DNA of 64,000 nt, taken from assembly GCA_022432975.1 (NCBI GenBank), contig CM039512.1, forward strand, positions 6,101,858 through 6,165,857. The letters run 5' to 3'. Shown piece after piece: positions 1-11,424 of this stretch. Below the pieces are notes generated by a model. The model was not told the DNA's origin. It worked only from the letters and a program-made list of their open reading frames with translations, and made no database searches. The stretch's first letter is position 1; each line of letters opens with the position of its first letter. The position numbers were made by a program, and so were the translations under genes. This DNA is from Begonia masoniana. Taxonomy: Eukaryota > Streptophyta > Magnoliopsida > Cucurbitales > Begoniaceae.

Positions 1-1922
1 AGTTAGGGCTCTGCCTCGGCTCGCGACGGATCGACAGTCACTCTAACTCTGTGACTCAGTTCTCCCTCGCATTCTCCAGTCTCTCTTCAGTCTTCAGCCC
101 TCACGGCTCACACACTCGGCATTACACAACAAGCAACCCAAAAAGAACTCAGTGCTCACGGCTCACGCACTCGGCAGCAAGCAATTCAAGTCTGGAACTT
201 CAAGGTGCGTTTATTATTCACTATTAAATTGTATCATTTGCTGCTAATTGTGAAGTTTGTATTTGTTTGTTGCTGAATTTGGAGTATCCTTTGGCCAGCA
301 AGTTTGTTGCTGAATTGTATCATTTGCACTCGGCAGCAAGCTTGCATGTTTAGTTAAGTTTTGTTTAGTGTTAAATTTGCTGTTTGACATTGGTATCAAC
401 ATGAGGGCATTTCATTTGCTGTTAAATTTGTTGTTTAGTGTTTAGTTAAGTTTTTGTTTAGTGTTAAATTTGTTGTTTGCATCTTGCTGTTTTGCTGTGC
501 AAATTTAAGATTAATTTGCTGTTGTTTTGTGCTAATTTGGGTAGTTGATGTAGGTTGATTAATGTGTTGATCTGTTTATTGTTTTTTATTGTACGATAGG
601 ATGGATGTTCCTCATAGTGAAAGTTCCCATGTCGAATCGAAAAGAACTAAGTCTGTAGTTTGGATTCACTTCAGTAGGATACCGAACACTGATTTAGCTA
701 AATGTAATTATTGTGGATAGATGTATGTAGCACACCCCACGAAAAATGAGACTTCAAGTTTAGTAAAACATATTAAAGTGTGCAAAAAGTTCCCACGAAA
801 TGTAGACAGTAAGCAAAAAACCTTTGTTGTTTAAACCTAATGAGATCAAGACTGCTAGTACATCCATATTAACAACAATGACTGCTAGAGAATTTCTCGC
901 AAAGATGATTATTTTGGATGAATTTCCACTGAAATTGGTAGAAGGAATTGGTTTTAGGATGTTTTGTCTGTATCTCAATCCCAAGTTTATTATGTCATCT
1001 AGGTTTACAGTAGCGAGAGATATTCGCAAAATATATCAAAAAGAAAGAACCAAATTGAAAGAGTGTTTTTTTACAACATCACATAGGGTATGTTTGACTA
1101 CTCATACATGAACCTCTATTTAGAATTTGAATTACATGGTGTTGACATGTCATTATGTTGATAAAGATGCATGTGCAGAAGAAGATATTGAATTTTTGTT
1201 TGATTCAGAACCATAAAGGTGAATATGTAAGGAAGTTGAAAAATGTTTGCTTAATTAGGAGATTGAAAATGTTACAACTATAACCGTTGACAATACTTCT
1301 TCCAACGACGTTGCTATTTCCTATTTGACGAAAACAATTCAAAATTGAAAAGGGAGATTGAAATATTACAACTATAACCGTTGAATTTGGTTTATTAGAT
1401 TTCGTTATATTTTATAATGTTAGACAGTTGGATTGAGTTTTTATGTTAGATAGTTGGATTTATTTTGAATGTTGAATTTAGTTTATCAAATTTTATTATA
1501 TTTTATAATGTTGAATAGTTGGATTGAGTTTTTATGTTAAATAGTTGGATTTCTTTTGGATGTTGAATTTATTTTATCTTATTAGATTTTATTTTAATCA
1601 TAGATAGTTTGATTTAATTTTAAATATAAATAGTTAACTTTATATATGTTACTTTTAATATATTTAAATATAGATAGTTACTATGTTGATTTTATTGGAA
1701 AAAAAATCTGTATACAATATTGAAATTTTTTATTTTTTAATTAAAAAAAATTCAACATTATGGTGGGAGAAATCGGGACCGGACCGGAACCAGACCAAAA
1801 ATTCTGGTCCGGTCCCAGTCTCTTGGGGGGCCGGTTCTGGATTCAGGATAAAAATCCTGAATCCCACGGTCCAGTCCGGTGCAGTCCCGGAACTGGACCA
1901 AACCGGACCATGCTCACCCCTA
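1..1922 (+). mobile_element. hAT DNA transposon, right part only, decayed
   Basis: The right end is a hAT-style terminal repeat at about 1911-1922 (reads AGGGGTGAGCA on the minus strand). It is preceded by GC-rich subterminal sequence (1775-1915) with repeated GGACC/GGTCC motifs. The same terminal 11-mer opens the second hAT at 10096, so the two belong to related families. The left end lies before base 1. Bases 1-600 look like transposon 5' leader: CT-rich, then T-rich with imperfect repeats of GTGTTAAATTTG. Bases 1371-1740 are AT-rich non-coding sequence with repeats of a TTGGATT/TATGTTAGA type. Confidence 0.7.
601..1370 (+). pseudogene. hAT transposase remnant (BED zinc finger and start of catalytic domain)
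   Basis: The frame opening at 601 encodes a BED-type zinc finger: CNYCG near residue 37, then an H-x-C pair. It is broken by an in-frame TAG at 718 and by further stops. A second stretch at 824-1111 gives the conserved segment around AREFLAKMI and the SHRVCLTT motif that precedes the first catalytic Asp in hAT transposases. Residues after that are broken by stops and frameshifts. The same segments occur in the hAT at 11592-14063. Only about a third of a transposase is present, and it cannot encode a working enzyme. Confidence 0.72.
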
Positions 1923-2399
1923 TGGCATATGTACGCTAATTTCAAATATGGCTGCAAATACCAAATCTGAAGGAACTCTTCCCGCCAAGAAGATATCGCC
2001 AACTCGGTAGGCCGAAGAAGACAAGAGTGCGAGATATTGATAAGCCCTCGAGTTTGAAAATTAGTAAGAAGAACTCAAAGATGTCGTGTGGTATATGTCG
2101 GCATAAGGGGCATAATAGTCGCACTTGTCATCACCGGAGATCAACTTCAGGCACTGATTCGCAAAAGACTTTTATGGATTTCAACACATTTGACGGGACG
2201 CAGGTACAGACCAACACATTTCGCTCATAAACACATTGTACATCTGTTTTATTATAATTTTCATTATGTGCAGGAATCTTCTACACACGGCTATGGAAGA
2301 AGAAACATGACTATTTTCGGCTTGTAATTTGTTATATCGACTTCTTCGGACCAAAAGGACATCGTAATACTTGCAAGATAGATTTGAGTGTAGGATGGA
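1923..2399. other. Spacer after hAT; short zinc-knuckle-like ORF
   Basis: About 480 bases with no supported gene. A short plus-strand frame at 2027-2230 contains CGICRHKGHNSRTCH, which resembles a CCHC zinc knuckle as found at the end of MULE-type transposases or gag proteins. The region may therefore be a fragment of another mobile element. Nothing else is recognisable. Confidence 0.3.
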
Positions 2400-2885
2400 G
2401 ATTGTCTAAGAGGGGGGTGAATTAGACCCTTTTAAAGATTTCTTAAACTAATCGGCAAGCACAATAATAAAAATAACAGAGAGAGAAAGAAAAACCAACA
2501 CAAGAGTTTTTACGTGGTTCGGCCAAACCTTGCCTACATCCACGCTTCAAGGTTCCCCCTTGAAGATCCTTAACCTTCTCCTCAACGAGAATATAAGATC
2601 GAACTTTCGGGCGTCGATCTACTGCCTTTTACAATACTGGATTATTCTTCATGGGCGATAATCCACTGCCTTATACAGATATTTGAGTTTGTAAATTTCA
2701 AACTCAGACTACACTCTCAAATATTAAAATCTCAAGTTATCAAATCGAGAGGTGTAGAAGAGTAATACAGAGTATGCTTAAATTTGCAGGTTAGGGCTCA
2801 AGAATAAAATTGGCAAAAAGTTATTTCTTCGTGCTCTAACCTCAGCTTAAATACTCTGTCTGATTTTCCTTCACAGAATTGAATG

Positions 2886-5679
2886 TGTAACACCCGACTT
2901 TTTACGGGTTTTAGTAATTATATATATATAATGACATTTTTGTAAATATGTCAAATTAAGTCTGTTTTGCAAACAGAAAGCGTTATTAGGATCCTAATGA
3001 TTAACTTGGATTTTGAGAAAATTCCAGGAGTTTTAGGAGTTTAACGCTAATTTTACGAGAATTACGTTTCTCGTAATATAAAGGACGTTTTAATAAAAGT
3101 AGTAAACGAGGCCCGTTTTGCGATCGGATAGTTTTAATAAATCCCTAACAATAAGTTTGAGTTATTGGCAAAATGAGGAAATTAGGAGAAACCCGAATCG
3201 TTAGCAATTAACGAAACAAAGGACGAAACGAATATAAAAATAATGGGAGGGCAGAACGGTAATTGGCATTTATTATTTTGTTTTGTTTTAAAAGAAAACA
3301 TTATGTTTTCTTTTAAAACAATCGAATGGCTTCGCGAAGAAGCCATTCGATCGTTTCTGCGGGCAGCGAATAGGGCCGAGCAGAGGAGCGGCGATCGGCG
3401 GCCTGAACCACCAGCGATGTCCGACGATCTCCGGCCAGACGACGGCGGCGAGCAGTGTCTGGGCCGTCTTCGCGCACAAACCGAACGGTAAGCCTCCTTT
3501 TCTCCCTATTTCGGTTCTGTACAGGGCCGTCGGTGACGAGCTTGATTAAGCTCTGATCACCGGCCGTTTTTGGCCGTTCTCGACGGTGAATGGCTGAGAT
3601 TAAGGCCGGCGAAGGTCTCCTGGCAAAGGAGAGCTCAATTTGAGCGAAAACAGTGAACTTCAAATTTGGGAGTTTCGATTTTCGGTGTGATGCCTCGGGA
3701 TTTCAATTAGTTTAGGCTAATTGGGTTGATTGGTGAGGAAATGGATGGAAATCGATGAAAAAACCGAGTTGGTGGAAATTTCCGGGTGAAGGGCAGTTCG
3801 GGTTTTGCTGCATTTGACCTAGCTACGGTCGATTATTTTAAAATTCCTTTTGGCAGGTTAAAATAAGTTATTAGAGGAGTACGTGGCCGCTGGAATCGTT
3901 CGATTCCGATAACCGATGCGAAAGTTACGCGCGTTCGAAGTTTCGGGTCGGTTTTACCAAACCCGAATTAGTAGCCCGTTTAGTTAAGTTTTAGTTGGAT
4001 TAGACTATAAATAATAGTTTGAGAGTAATTGGTGAATGTAACGTTGAGTTTAATAAAGTTTGAATATTTATCGTAGGTTGAGCCATAGGTGGACAGATAA
4101 CCGAGCATCCCCAGCGAGCTGCGGACGAAAGGTAAGTTCTCGTAATTCTTCTCTGGCTGATTGCCCTACACTGTACGTCGAATGTCGTGTCGAGGAATTT
4201 TGGAGATGCACTTGTTTTATATTGCTTTGGTTGGGTAGCTAGGCTTATTTGTTTTATAGATTATGTCTTATAATCTTTGATGGTATACGTTATTGCTTGT
4301 TTACTTTAATATATGAACTGTTCACGCATCACGTGTTTTGAAAAAAAGCATGAAAATGAACTTCCGCACAGGGTTTTAAAGATAATGTAAAGCATAGCAT
4401 AGGCCGAAAGGCATATTGGCCGAAAGGCATATCAGCCGAAAGGCATATTGGCCCAAAGGCGTATCGTTTATCGGTCACGCGAGGTGGGGCTCAGGCACGG
4501 CTGTACGTGTTGTAAGCGTGTACCCCCCACCTCTAGCTGGAAAGAGTAGTCCGCCCGCTGGATGAGCTCTCTCCGGTTAGAGGGATAGGATCTCGGTGAC
4601 ACCTATCGTGCATTGCATAGTAAAGAAAATAAAGTATGATTTATCGAACTCATACGCACAGCATGCATTGCATTTACGTAGAGCTTACTGTGATTTCATC
4701 TCATAGTGTGTATGTATGGTGTAGGTGATTACGAGGATACAGGTGAGGATGAGATTCCTCCTCCTGAGGCTTGAGTCCAGTTGACGGAGGATGGCTGTGG
4801 TGGTGTGCTGGCGCAGTCGATGCTTACCTGACCCGTGGGGACAGTATGTATAGATTTTGAGGGTTTTAAGTTATTTTGGATAGAATAGGAAAATTGTATA
4901 GACATTATAGGGTGTTTGGTTCTTGTAGTTGATAGGTTTACATTTTTAATGTTTTTTTTAAACGTTTTGTAATTGTTTAGAGATTTTAAAACAAGAGGAT
5001 ATGTTCGGTTTTTAAACATATCCACGCGGTTTATTTTCATAAAACGTACTTGGTTTTAAAATGCGTTTGGAGTTGTTAACGAGGGGTAAGTGAATTATGT
5101 GGGTTTTGAGTGTTCGGAGGATACGTGAATTGTGAATGTATGATTTAGGGAAGATAAAAGAGAGGTGTGTGTGTTGTGTGTATTTATATGTGAACGCAGG
5201 AGAAGAAAGGAAAAAGGGGAAGGAAGCAGAGGAGATGGCGACGAATCGCCATGGGGGGCGTTTGCATCGCCACTCCCTGGAAAATTTCCAAGGAGTGTGG
5301 CGATTAGTCGCCACAAATTGTGGCGACTGATCGCCACAGGCAATATGCAACAGGCGAATAATCACCTGTTGCAATCGCCGATGGGCGATTATTCGCCCTA
5401 TTTTTGGGCGAATAATCGCTCCTGCATGTAAAGGGGCGATTGCCCCTTTTGTCCCTCGGTTTAACTTAATTGTTTTTAAATATTTTTTTTTAAACTGTTT
5501 TACATATTTGTTTTACTTGTTATTTAAAATTGTTCCAAGATTCATTTTAAACGATTTTCCTAACGAACCTCGATTTCAATTCCGATTTCGATTTTCCGTT
5601 TAGGTTTCGTCTAGAGTATAGTTAAAGTTTAAAAAAAAAAATAGTACGAAAAATCGGGTACAGTATTAGGATTGTGACA
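2886..5679 (+). mobile_element. Solo LTR of a large Ty3/gypsy-type retrotransposon (2794 bp)
   Basis: It starts TGTAACACCC and ends GATTGTGACA, giving TG...CA ends. It is flanked by perfect 5-bp target duplications GAATG at 2881-2885 and 5680-5684. There is no second LTR, primer-binding site or gag/pol, so this is a solo LTR left by LTR-LTR recombination. The interior has a short repeat GCCGAAAGGCATAT at 4400-4460 and a hairpin array at 5236-5447. Length and end sequence fit the long-LTR chromoviruses (Tekay/Del-like); that clade assignment is inference. Confidence 0.8.
5236..5447. repeat. Array of about eight short hairpins inside the solo LTR
   Basis: Consecutive palindromes are built on GGCGA/TCGCC arms with short loops. 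Examples are TGGCGA-TCGCCA (5236-5251), GTGGCGA-TCGCCAC (near 5298-5315), TGTGGCGA-TCGCCACA (near 5321-5340), GCAACAGG-CCTGTTGC (near 5348-5373), GGGCGA-TCGCCC and AGGGGC-GCCCCT (5432-5447). A longer stem, CACTCC...GGAGTG, lies at about 5270-5297. Together they fill about 210 bases. Confidence 0.75.
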
Positions 5680-5847
5680 GAATGCTTCTTTCTTCAAATG
5701 GAAAATGTTACTGTTGGGAAGCATCCGTACTGAAGCAGATATCCGTTGCATCTGAAATTGCTGTTCGTCGTCGCCATTAAAGTTATGGAGTTAATGCTGA
5801 AAACGACGTCACTGTAGCTTCGCGGTTATATTCAAATTTGGCGGAAG

Positions 5848-6430
5848 ATCATCGGTGGAAGCAGCTTTAAGAAATCGGAACGTCATCGGTGGATGCAACT
5901 CGAAAAGCCATCGGCAGACGTATCTTCATACGCCATCGGCAGATGTAACATGATAGGCTATCGGCAGACACACCTTGGAATGCTATCGGCAGATACAACT
6001 TGGAATGCTATCGGCAGATGCACCTTAAAAATTCATCGGCAGATGTATCTTGAAATTTCATCGGCAGAAGCATCTTGACATTCCATCGGCAGATGCATCT
6101 TCAAACGCCATCGGCAGATGCAGCTTGAAAACGCCATCGACAGATGCAGGCCTTGAACTCCATCGGCAGATGCAAGCCTTGTACTCCATCGGCAGATGCA
6201 GGCTTTGAACTCCATCGGCAGATGCAAGTTGAAGTTCCATCGGCAGATGCAAGCCTTAAACGCCATCGGTTTGAGCGAGCGATCGACAGGTGTAGCTTTG
6301 CCTTTTGTCGTTTAGCGATCGGCATGTGTGGTTCTTTAAAACTCCACTATTTTTGTCGTTTTTCCTATCGGTGGATGCCATTCTTTTCTTCAACCGGTGG
6401 ATGTCTTCTTTCTCTTTTAGCTATCGGTAA
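5848..6430 (+). repeat. Minisatellite, about 25-26 bp unit, about 16 clear copies
   Basis: The unit is close to CATCGGCAGATGCA plus about 11 variable bases. The best copies run from about 5882 to 6262, with degraded copies before and after (TATCGGTGGATGCC near 6366, TATCGGTAAATGTG near 6422). The unit is not a multiple of three, so long open frames in both directions over it are repeat artefacts rather than genes. Confidence 0.85.
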
Positions 6431-6639
6431 ATGTGAACATTTTATACAATTTCAGCTCTGTACACTTAACCAATATTGTTAGAAAACTAAAATACCCTTT
6501 TTAAGGGTATTTCCAACAGATTAAAACACACACATAATTCATTATTCTCATTTAACAAACATGATCAAATTACATATTTATCATCCAAATACATCATCAA
6601 AAACTTAGTTAGACTTAAACACTAATTAAGTCAACATTG

Positions 6640-7020
6640 AGCACTCCACTCTTTTTATAATATAACGATTTTATTGCATGTTTACCGCATCTTTCTTTTT
6701 GAACAAAACTTATTTAATATATGTTTCGTTCCATCAATCTCGGAAGATCCATCAATGTGGTTGAGAACTCCACTCTTTTCATAATCTAACGAAACGTATT
6801 TTGACAACTTTTTCAAACCTTCCTTGCAAGCATTAAGCTTTGCGATGTCAAATTACGTTTCGTTAGATTATGAAAAGAGTGGAGTACTCAATCATATTGA
6901 TGGATCTTCCGAAATTAATAAAGTAAAACATATATTAAATGAGATTTGTTTTAAGAGAAAGAGGCGGCGAACATGCAGTAAAATCGTTACATTATGAAAA
7001 GAGTAGAGTACTTAATCATA
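6640..7020. repeat. Foldback (inverted repeat) element, arms about 165 bp
   Basis: The left arm (about 6640-6805) reads ...CACTCCACTCTTTTTATAAT..ACGATTTTATTGCATG. The right arm (about 6850-7018) carries its imperfect reverse complement. The arms also contain a shorter internal duplicate (ACTCCACTCTTTTCATAAT and its complement). There is no ORF. It is probably a MITE-like non-autonomous DNA element, superfamily unknown. Confidence 0.6.
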
Positions 7021-7545
7021 TTGTACCACTGTTTTATGATTTAATTCACTAAAATAGCAATAAATTGTACAAGTGTTAGAAAATCACGAAAATTTTCAAA
7101 TTATCTTTCCATGTTCTGGTGAACACGTGATCAAATTTTTAGGTAAATCCAATATAGTTTGGTATTTTTTAAAAATTAATTTTTTATAATATATAATCTA
7201 CGTCTATTTTATGATTTAATCCACTAAAATTACAATAAATGGTACAAATGTTAGAAAATTATAAAAATTTTCAGATTATCTTCTCATGGTCTGGTGAACA
7301 TTCAGTCAAATTTTCAAGTAAATCCAATATCGTTTGATGTTTTTTTAAAATTAATTTTTTATAATGTGTAATCTACATTTGTTTTATGATTTAATTCACT
7401 AAAATGACAATAAATGGTATAAGTGTTAGAAAATCATAAAATTTTTCATATTATCTTGGTCTGGTGAAGATGCAGTTAAATTTTCAAGTAAGTCCAATAT
7501 TGTTTGGTATTTCTATAAAATTAATTATATATAATGTGTAATTTA
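7021..7545 (+). repeat. Three tandem units of about 180 bp
   Basis: Units start near 7021, 7201 and 7379. Each carries TTTTATGATTTAATTCACTAA, GTTAGAAAATCA(C/T)(G/A)A, GGTCTGGTGAA and TCCAATATNGTTTGG in the same order. The same core sequence, arranged as inverted repeats, sits inside the foldbacks at 23.6-24.4, 25.0-25.8 and 39.4-40.4 kb. Confidence 0.75.
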
Positions 7546-9437
7546 GTGAAAAAAAAGTTGAAAGATTGGCCGGGGTTTCGATTTTTCTGATTCTGATTAT
7601 TCAAAAAATGTGAATCCAGCATGTCGTGTATTTTGTTACGGTTAATCTTTTTCCTTCCAAAAATGGATTGATTATGATTGTATCTTGTTATGGTAAAATC
7701 TTGTTTCTTACAATTATTTATTTATTTCAGTTTATTTAAAAAAAAAACAAAACAAAAATTGAAAAAATAGACAGAGTTTCGTTTGTTTTATGACTCTTCC
7801 ATATGTATCTTTATACAGTTCCTGCAAATTCAAATCACAAATATATACCTAACAGCCAAATTTCAGTATAAATATTATACATCAAGACATAAAATTAAAG
7901 TACATCAAATTTACAGATGACAAGTATAATACATAAAATGAAATACAACATCTAAACTATACTACTGAGGAGGGACATCGTTGTCTTCGGACGTTATCTA
8001 ATCTGTCATCCTTTGAGTGAGTTCTCTAAGGGACTCACTAAGATTAACTGTAACAAAATACACGACATGAAGGCCCTTAGAAAAAGGGCCGTGTAAAACC
8101 CACAAAAGATGACAATGTGCTCAGGTGAGAAGGTGTAGCACAAATCAGAGAAATAAGAGTAGCAAACGGAAATAAAATGCAAGAAAAGTGATGATGATGG
8201 TGTGTGTGTGTGATGGCAGAATGTTATAGGGAATAAGATGAATGAAATGCAAAAGAAATTGGAGCAAAGATTAAGGTGGAATAGAGTGTGTGAAAACCGT
8301 GAAAAAGAAAGCAAAGGAGATGAAGAAAAATGCAATAAAGTAAAGGTGAAGTGTGTGATGGAGTTATGGCCGAAATGTAGATGGAATGAAAGTGCATGAA
8401 ATGAATAAAATGTGGAATACCCTTGGCGGATCCGGGAGCTATATTACGTGTGCTCTCGGGTGCACGTTTTCCCGAAGGAAAACGACCACCGTAAGCCTAG
8501 GTTTTCTTCCTCAAACCTTAAACTCTAGAGAGAGCAAATGTGAGGGAATGAGTAAGAGTTCACATAGCAACCCGAGGGCTAGGGGAACAATGGAGGACCT
8601 CTTCACTTGATAGAAATCGAGGAACACCCGAAGGGCTTCTATCACTTGATTAGGGAAATAGTAATTTTATAAAATGGGCAAAAGTTCTTTTACACACACC
8701 AATGCAATGTTTAAATAGAAAACCTAGGGTGAATGAATAGGGTTTGACATTTGGAAGAGTGGATGATGACCCTTAGATGAAGAAAGGATGAGGGTGGCTA
8801 GGATGACAAGTCGTGGCGCGCCCATCAGCCAACCAGACGCTGCCGCGAGCACGCCATCCGACAAACCAGGAGCTGCAACAGCGCTCCTCATCATCGGCGC
8901 AGATGGTGATCTGGGTGCACGGCACGCCAACGATCCAGGTGCTGCTCCAGCGCGCGACATCAACGGTCCTTGCTGCTCCCCGGGTGCGCGATCAATGGCG
9001 CCTGATGATGCTGCCCGCCCGCATACCCGCTGCTGCCTGCGCGCGCCTGCCCGATGCCTACCTGCCCGCGCGCGCCAGATGGATGATGATGATTAAGGCT
9101 GAGCCAATCTTGATCAAAGGCTGAAATTTTACCAAGTCTTTGATCCATGTTGCCACTAACACTTGTACCTGCAAAATCCATACCTTAAAGTTGGGCTCTC
9201 CTTTGAGGCAAGACTTCATTTTGGTCCAATTTGTGGAGTAGAAAATCCATAAGTGTTGTAAAGCTTCTTTACTTGGGTGGCCAAGTTTTCAACCCATCAT
9301 CCACCATCATACTTCTATTCTTAACCACACAATCTAATGCATGATGCAAATATAAATAATCCATACAGAAAGGCTAGAGTTTGCCAAATGAGTTCAAAAC
9401 AAAATTACAATAATTCAAGGGCCGGGAAGACAAATTC
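7546..9437. other. Unassigned, probably repeat-derived; GC-rich block at 8800-9090
   Basis: No gene is supported. 7546-8400 is AT-rich. 8400-8780 contains purine-rich text. 8800-9090 is a sharply GC-rich block with repeated GCTGCTCCAGCGCGC-like wording and CGCGCG runs, unlike its surroundings. Open frames across the block in several phases reflect base composition. It may belong to the same mobile element as the transposon-protein fragment at 9438-10095. Confidence 0.3.
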
Positions 9438-10095
9438 TCATTGGCCAAGTGATGCGTCCATCCAAGTGCTCCAAGTGAAACCTCTAATAATATCAACTCC
9501 TGCAAGAAAAGGAAAAGCAAATTCATTAGTAAAAGTGCTAAGTAGCATATGGGCCTTAGACTGTGATTTAGATTTAGGCCTCCGTGGCATGTCAAGCGTC
9601 CTCCTCCATAGGAACATCCAGAAATGTCCCCGAGATCTCCCTTCAGCATCCAAAGACCCGACGAATTTGATAAGGCCCATCCGAGTCAAATAAAGTCTAT
9701 AAAATAGATCGACGGATCTTGGAGCTCTCAACTGCTCTACAGTGGACACATGAACCTTAGATCGCTCCACCATCTTCCAAATCAGTGTTCTGTACGACAG
9801 ATTCTTGTTCTTTGTTCGCCCGATCTCTTCTATGTGGCCTAAAATCATGTACCTCGGGTCGAACATCGTGCCGTTGTAGAGCTTCTCCAAGACATAGAGA
9901 TCCATCCAGTTCACCAGATTTTTATGTCCATCCCTAGGCAGCAAGGTGTGGTTGATCAGGTCGTGAAAAACCCGAGTTTTTACATTCAAGTGTTTCGACT
10001 TCGGCTTGACGAAGGCTGCAATTTTTGAATTCCGATGAATCTGCCTAAGGAACTGCAAGTCATCTGCTGTTCTTGCAAAATCACACTCTCGGGAA
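9438..10095 (-). pseudogene. Plant 'putative transposon protein' (PF20167-like), C-terminal part
   Basis: The minus-strand frame contains the pattern typical of this plant-expanded family: an R..H.L..H.LLPR.GH segment followed by a DLY+LE.L..G block and then an FD..Y+I..HI block. These run from about 10000 down to 9790. The upstream coding part is cut off at 10095 by the insertion of the hAT element. The matching N-terminal part appears on the same strand beyond the hAT at 14064-14330. The family's function is unknown and it usually sits inside retroelement-like repeats. Family assignment is from memory of the motif pattern. Confidence 0.5.
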
Positions 10096-11310
10096 TAGGG
10101 GTGAGCAAAAAAACCGAGAACCAAAGAACCGGACCAGAACCGACGGTTTGGTCCAGTTCTTGGCGATTTTGCCTTAGAAAATAACAGACGTCGGTTTTTT
10201 TTTTTTCAAGAACCGCTGTTATTGGTGCGGTTCTCGGTTTTGGTGACACATTTTGTGTAGAACCGGCCCGGACTGTTAACCTGGCCGCTGAGCGAAGAAA
10301 GGCGTTGGCCTGCTACGGGGCGCTGCCCACCCATGCCCTAAAAATCGAACTCAGTTTCTAAGTTCTGACTCTCACCTTTCTTCGCTTCGTTCGAGTCCTC
10401 GACAGTTGCCTTCCCTGTTTCTTCACCTCGCCTTGTCTCTCACAGTCGCCTCGCCGTGTCTCTCGCGCCAGCCACCAGTCGCCCTCGCCGTGCGTAGCTG
10501 TATCTGGCCATCTCTTCCAGTCACTCTTGTCGGCTCGCTGTTCGCACAACAGGTATTGTTTTCTACTCTCAGTTTTATATTGTTTTGTTTAATTCTTCTG
10601 CTCTCACCGACCTGTGATTCTGTTTTGTTTGGGTTTTCGAGTTCTGTGTTTTACTTGCTGAAAAGGTTGTTTGACGTGTTTCCGAGTCTGGAAAATATGG
10701 AAGAAGGTTATTTGTCATAGCGTAAATTCCTGGATAGAAAAAGGAAGGCCAATTCTTATTTCTTTATGTTTCTGGTTTTTCATGGTTAAATCATTGGTAT
10801 GTGTTTTTTTTTTTTTAATCACAGATCTTAAAATATATTGATGCAAAGAATGTTGTGATCGGATTTAATGATTTATACTTCTCCAAGTGACAAACAAGTT
10901 GACCTTGTTAGATTGCATTTTAATCAAATAATGCTAAAGAGTCTATCTATGCTACAGAGTACAGACCCTCTTAGATTGCATTTTGTTCAGACTCAGGTTA
11001 AGCCACTTTTCTGAATGATCATGTTCAATTTCTTCATTGTTGTCATTGTTGAATAATGATACACCTTCTTCTTGTTCATTTGCTTCTCCCTCGCCTTGGA
11101 AAATCTTTTCTCTTTGTTGTCTTTCGTCCATTGTTTTCATGTTTTAAATGTTGCATGATCACTCTTGTTTCCTCCGCCAGCATGCATAATCAGAATGCCA
11201 TATATTATGCTTTTTACTATTCTGTTCCATGCATTTTCATGCTATGTTCGATTGTTTTTGTTTCTGTTAACACGTTCCTATTCCTTGCTTAATTTCCAGC
11301 ATGATAGTGC

Positions 11311-11424
11311 CACTTATAGATTGCATTTTCTGTTTTTGGGAGACTCTTCAGAACTTTTGACCGAGAGCACTTTTAGATTGCATTTTTTATTTTTGGGAGA
11401 CTCTTCGGAACTGTTGACCGAGAG
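11311..11424 (+). repeat. Tandem duplication of a 57-bp unit in the hAT leader
   Basis: Units 11311-11367 and 11368-11424 share AGATTGCATTTT, TTTTTGGGAGACTCTTC and TTGACCGAGAG and differ at only a few positions. It lies about 170 bases upstream of the transposase start codon. Confidence 0.85.

Larger units (their letters stand above)
2400..6525. mobile_element. Non-coding repeat of the 'ACGTGGTTCGGCC' type, interrupted by a solo LTR
   Basis: Bases 2400-2885 carry a G-run followed by GTGAATTAGAC, and then TTTTTACGTGGTTCGGCC at about 2508-2525. This signature is common in dispersed non-autonomous plant repeats. The same element resumes after the solo LTR at 5680 and seems to end near 6525 with a short palindrome (ACCCTTTTTAAGGGT, about 6493-6507). 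Similar wording (TTTACGTGG, GCAGTTCGGC) recurs near 59200 and 63180. No coding domain is visible. The class is inferred only and the boundaries are approximate. Confidence 0.35.

Noticed and set aside
2886..5679. Protein-coding gene inside the 2.8-kb block
   Set aside because: Open frames are short and conflicting. TG...CA ends and the GAATG duplication identify a solo LTR.
6033..6482. Overlapping open frames on both strands with a repeated ASADG/HLPME pattern
   Set aside because: They are translations of the 25-26 bp minisatellite. The unit is not a multiple of three and no family matches.
8724..9181. Several overlapping frames across the GC-rich block
   Set aside because: High GC removes stop codons in all frames. 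There are no motifs, and the frames conflict on both strands.
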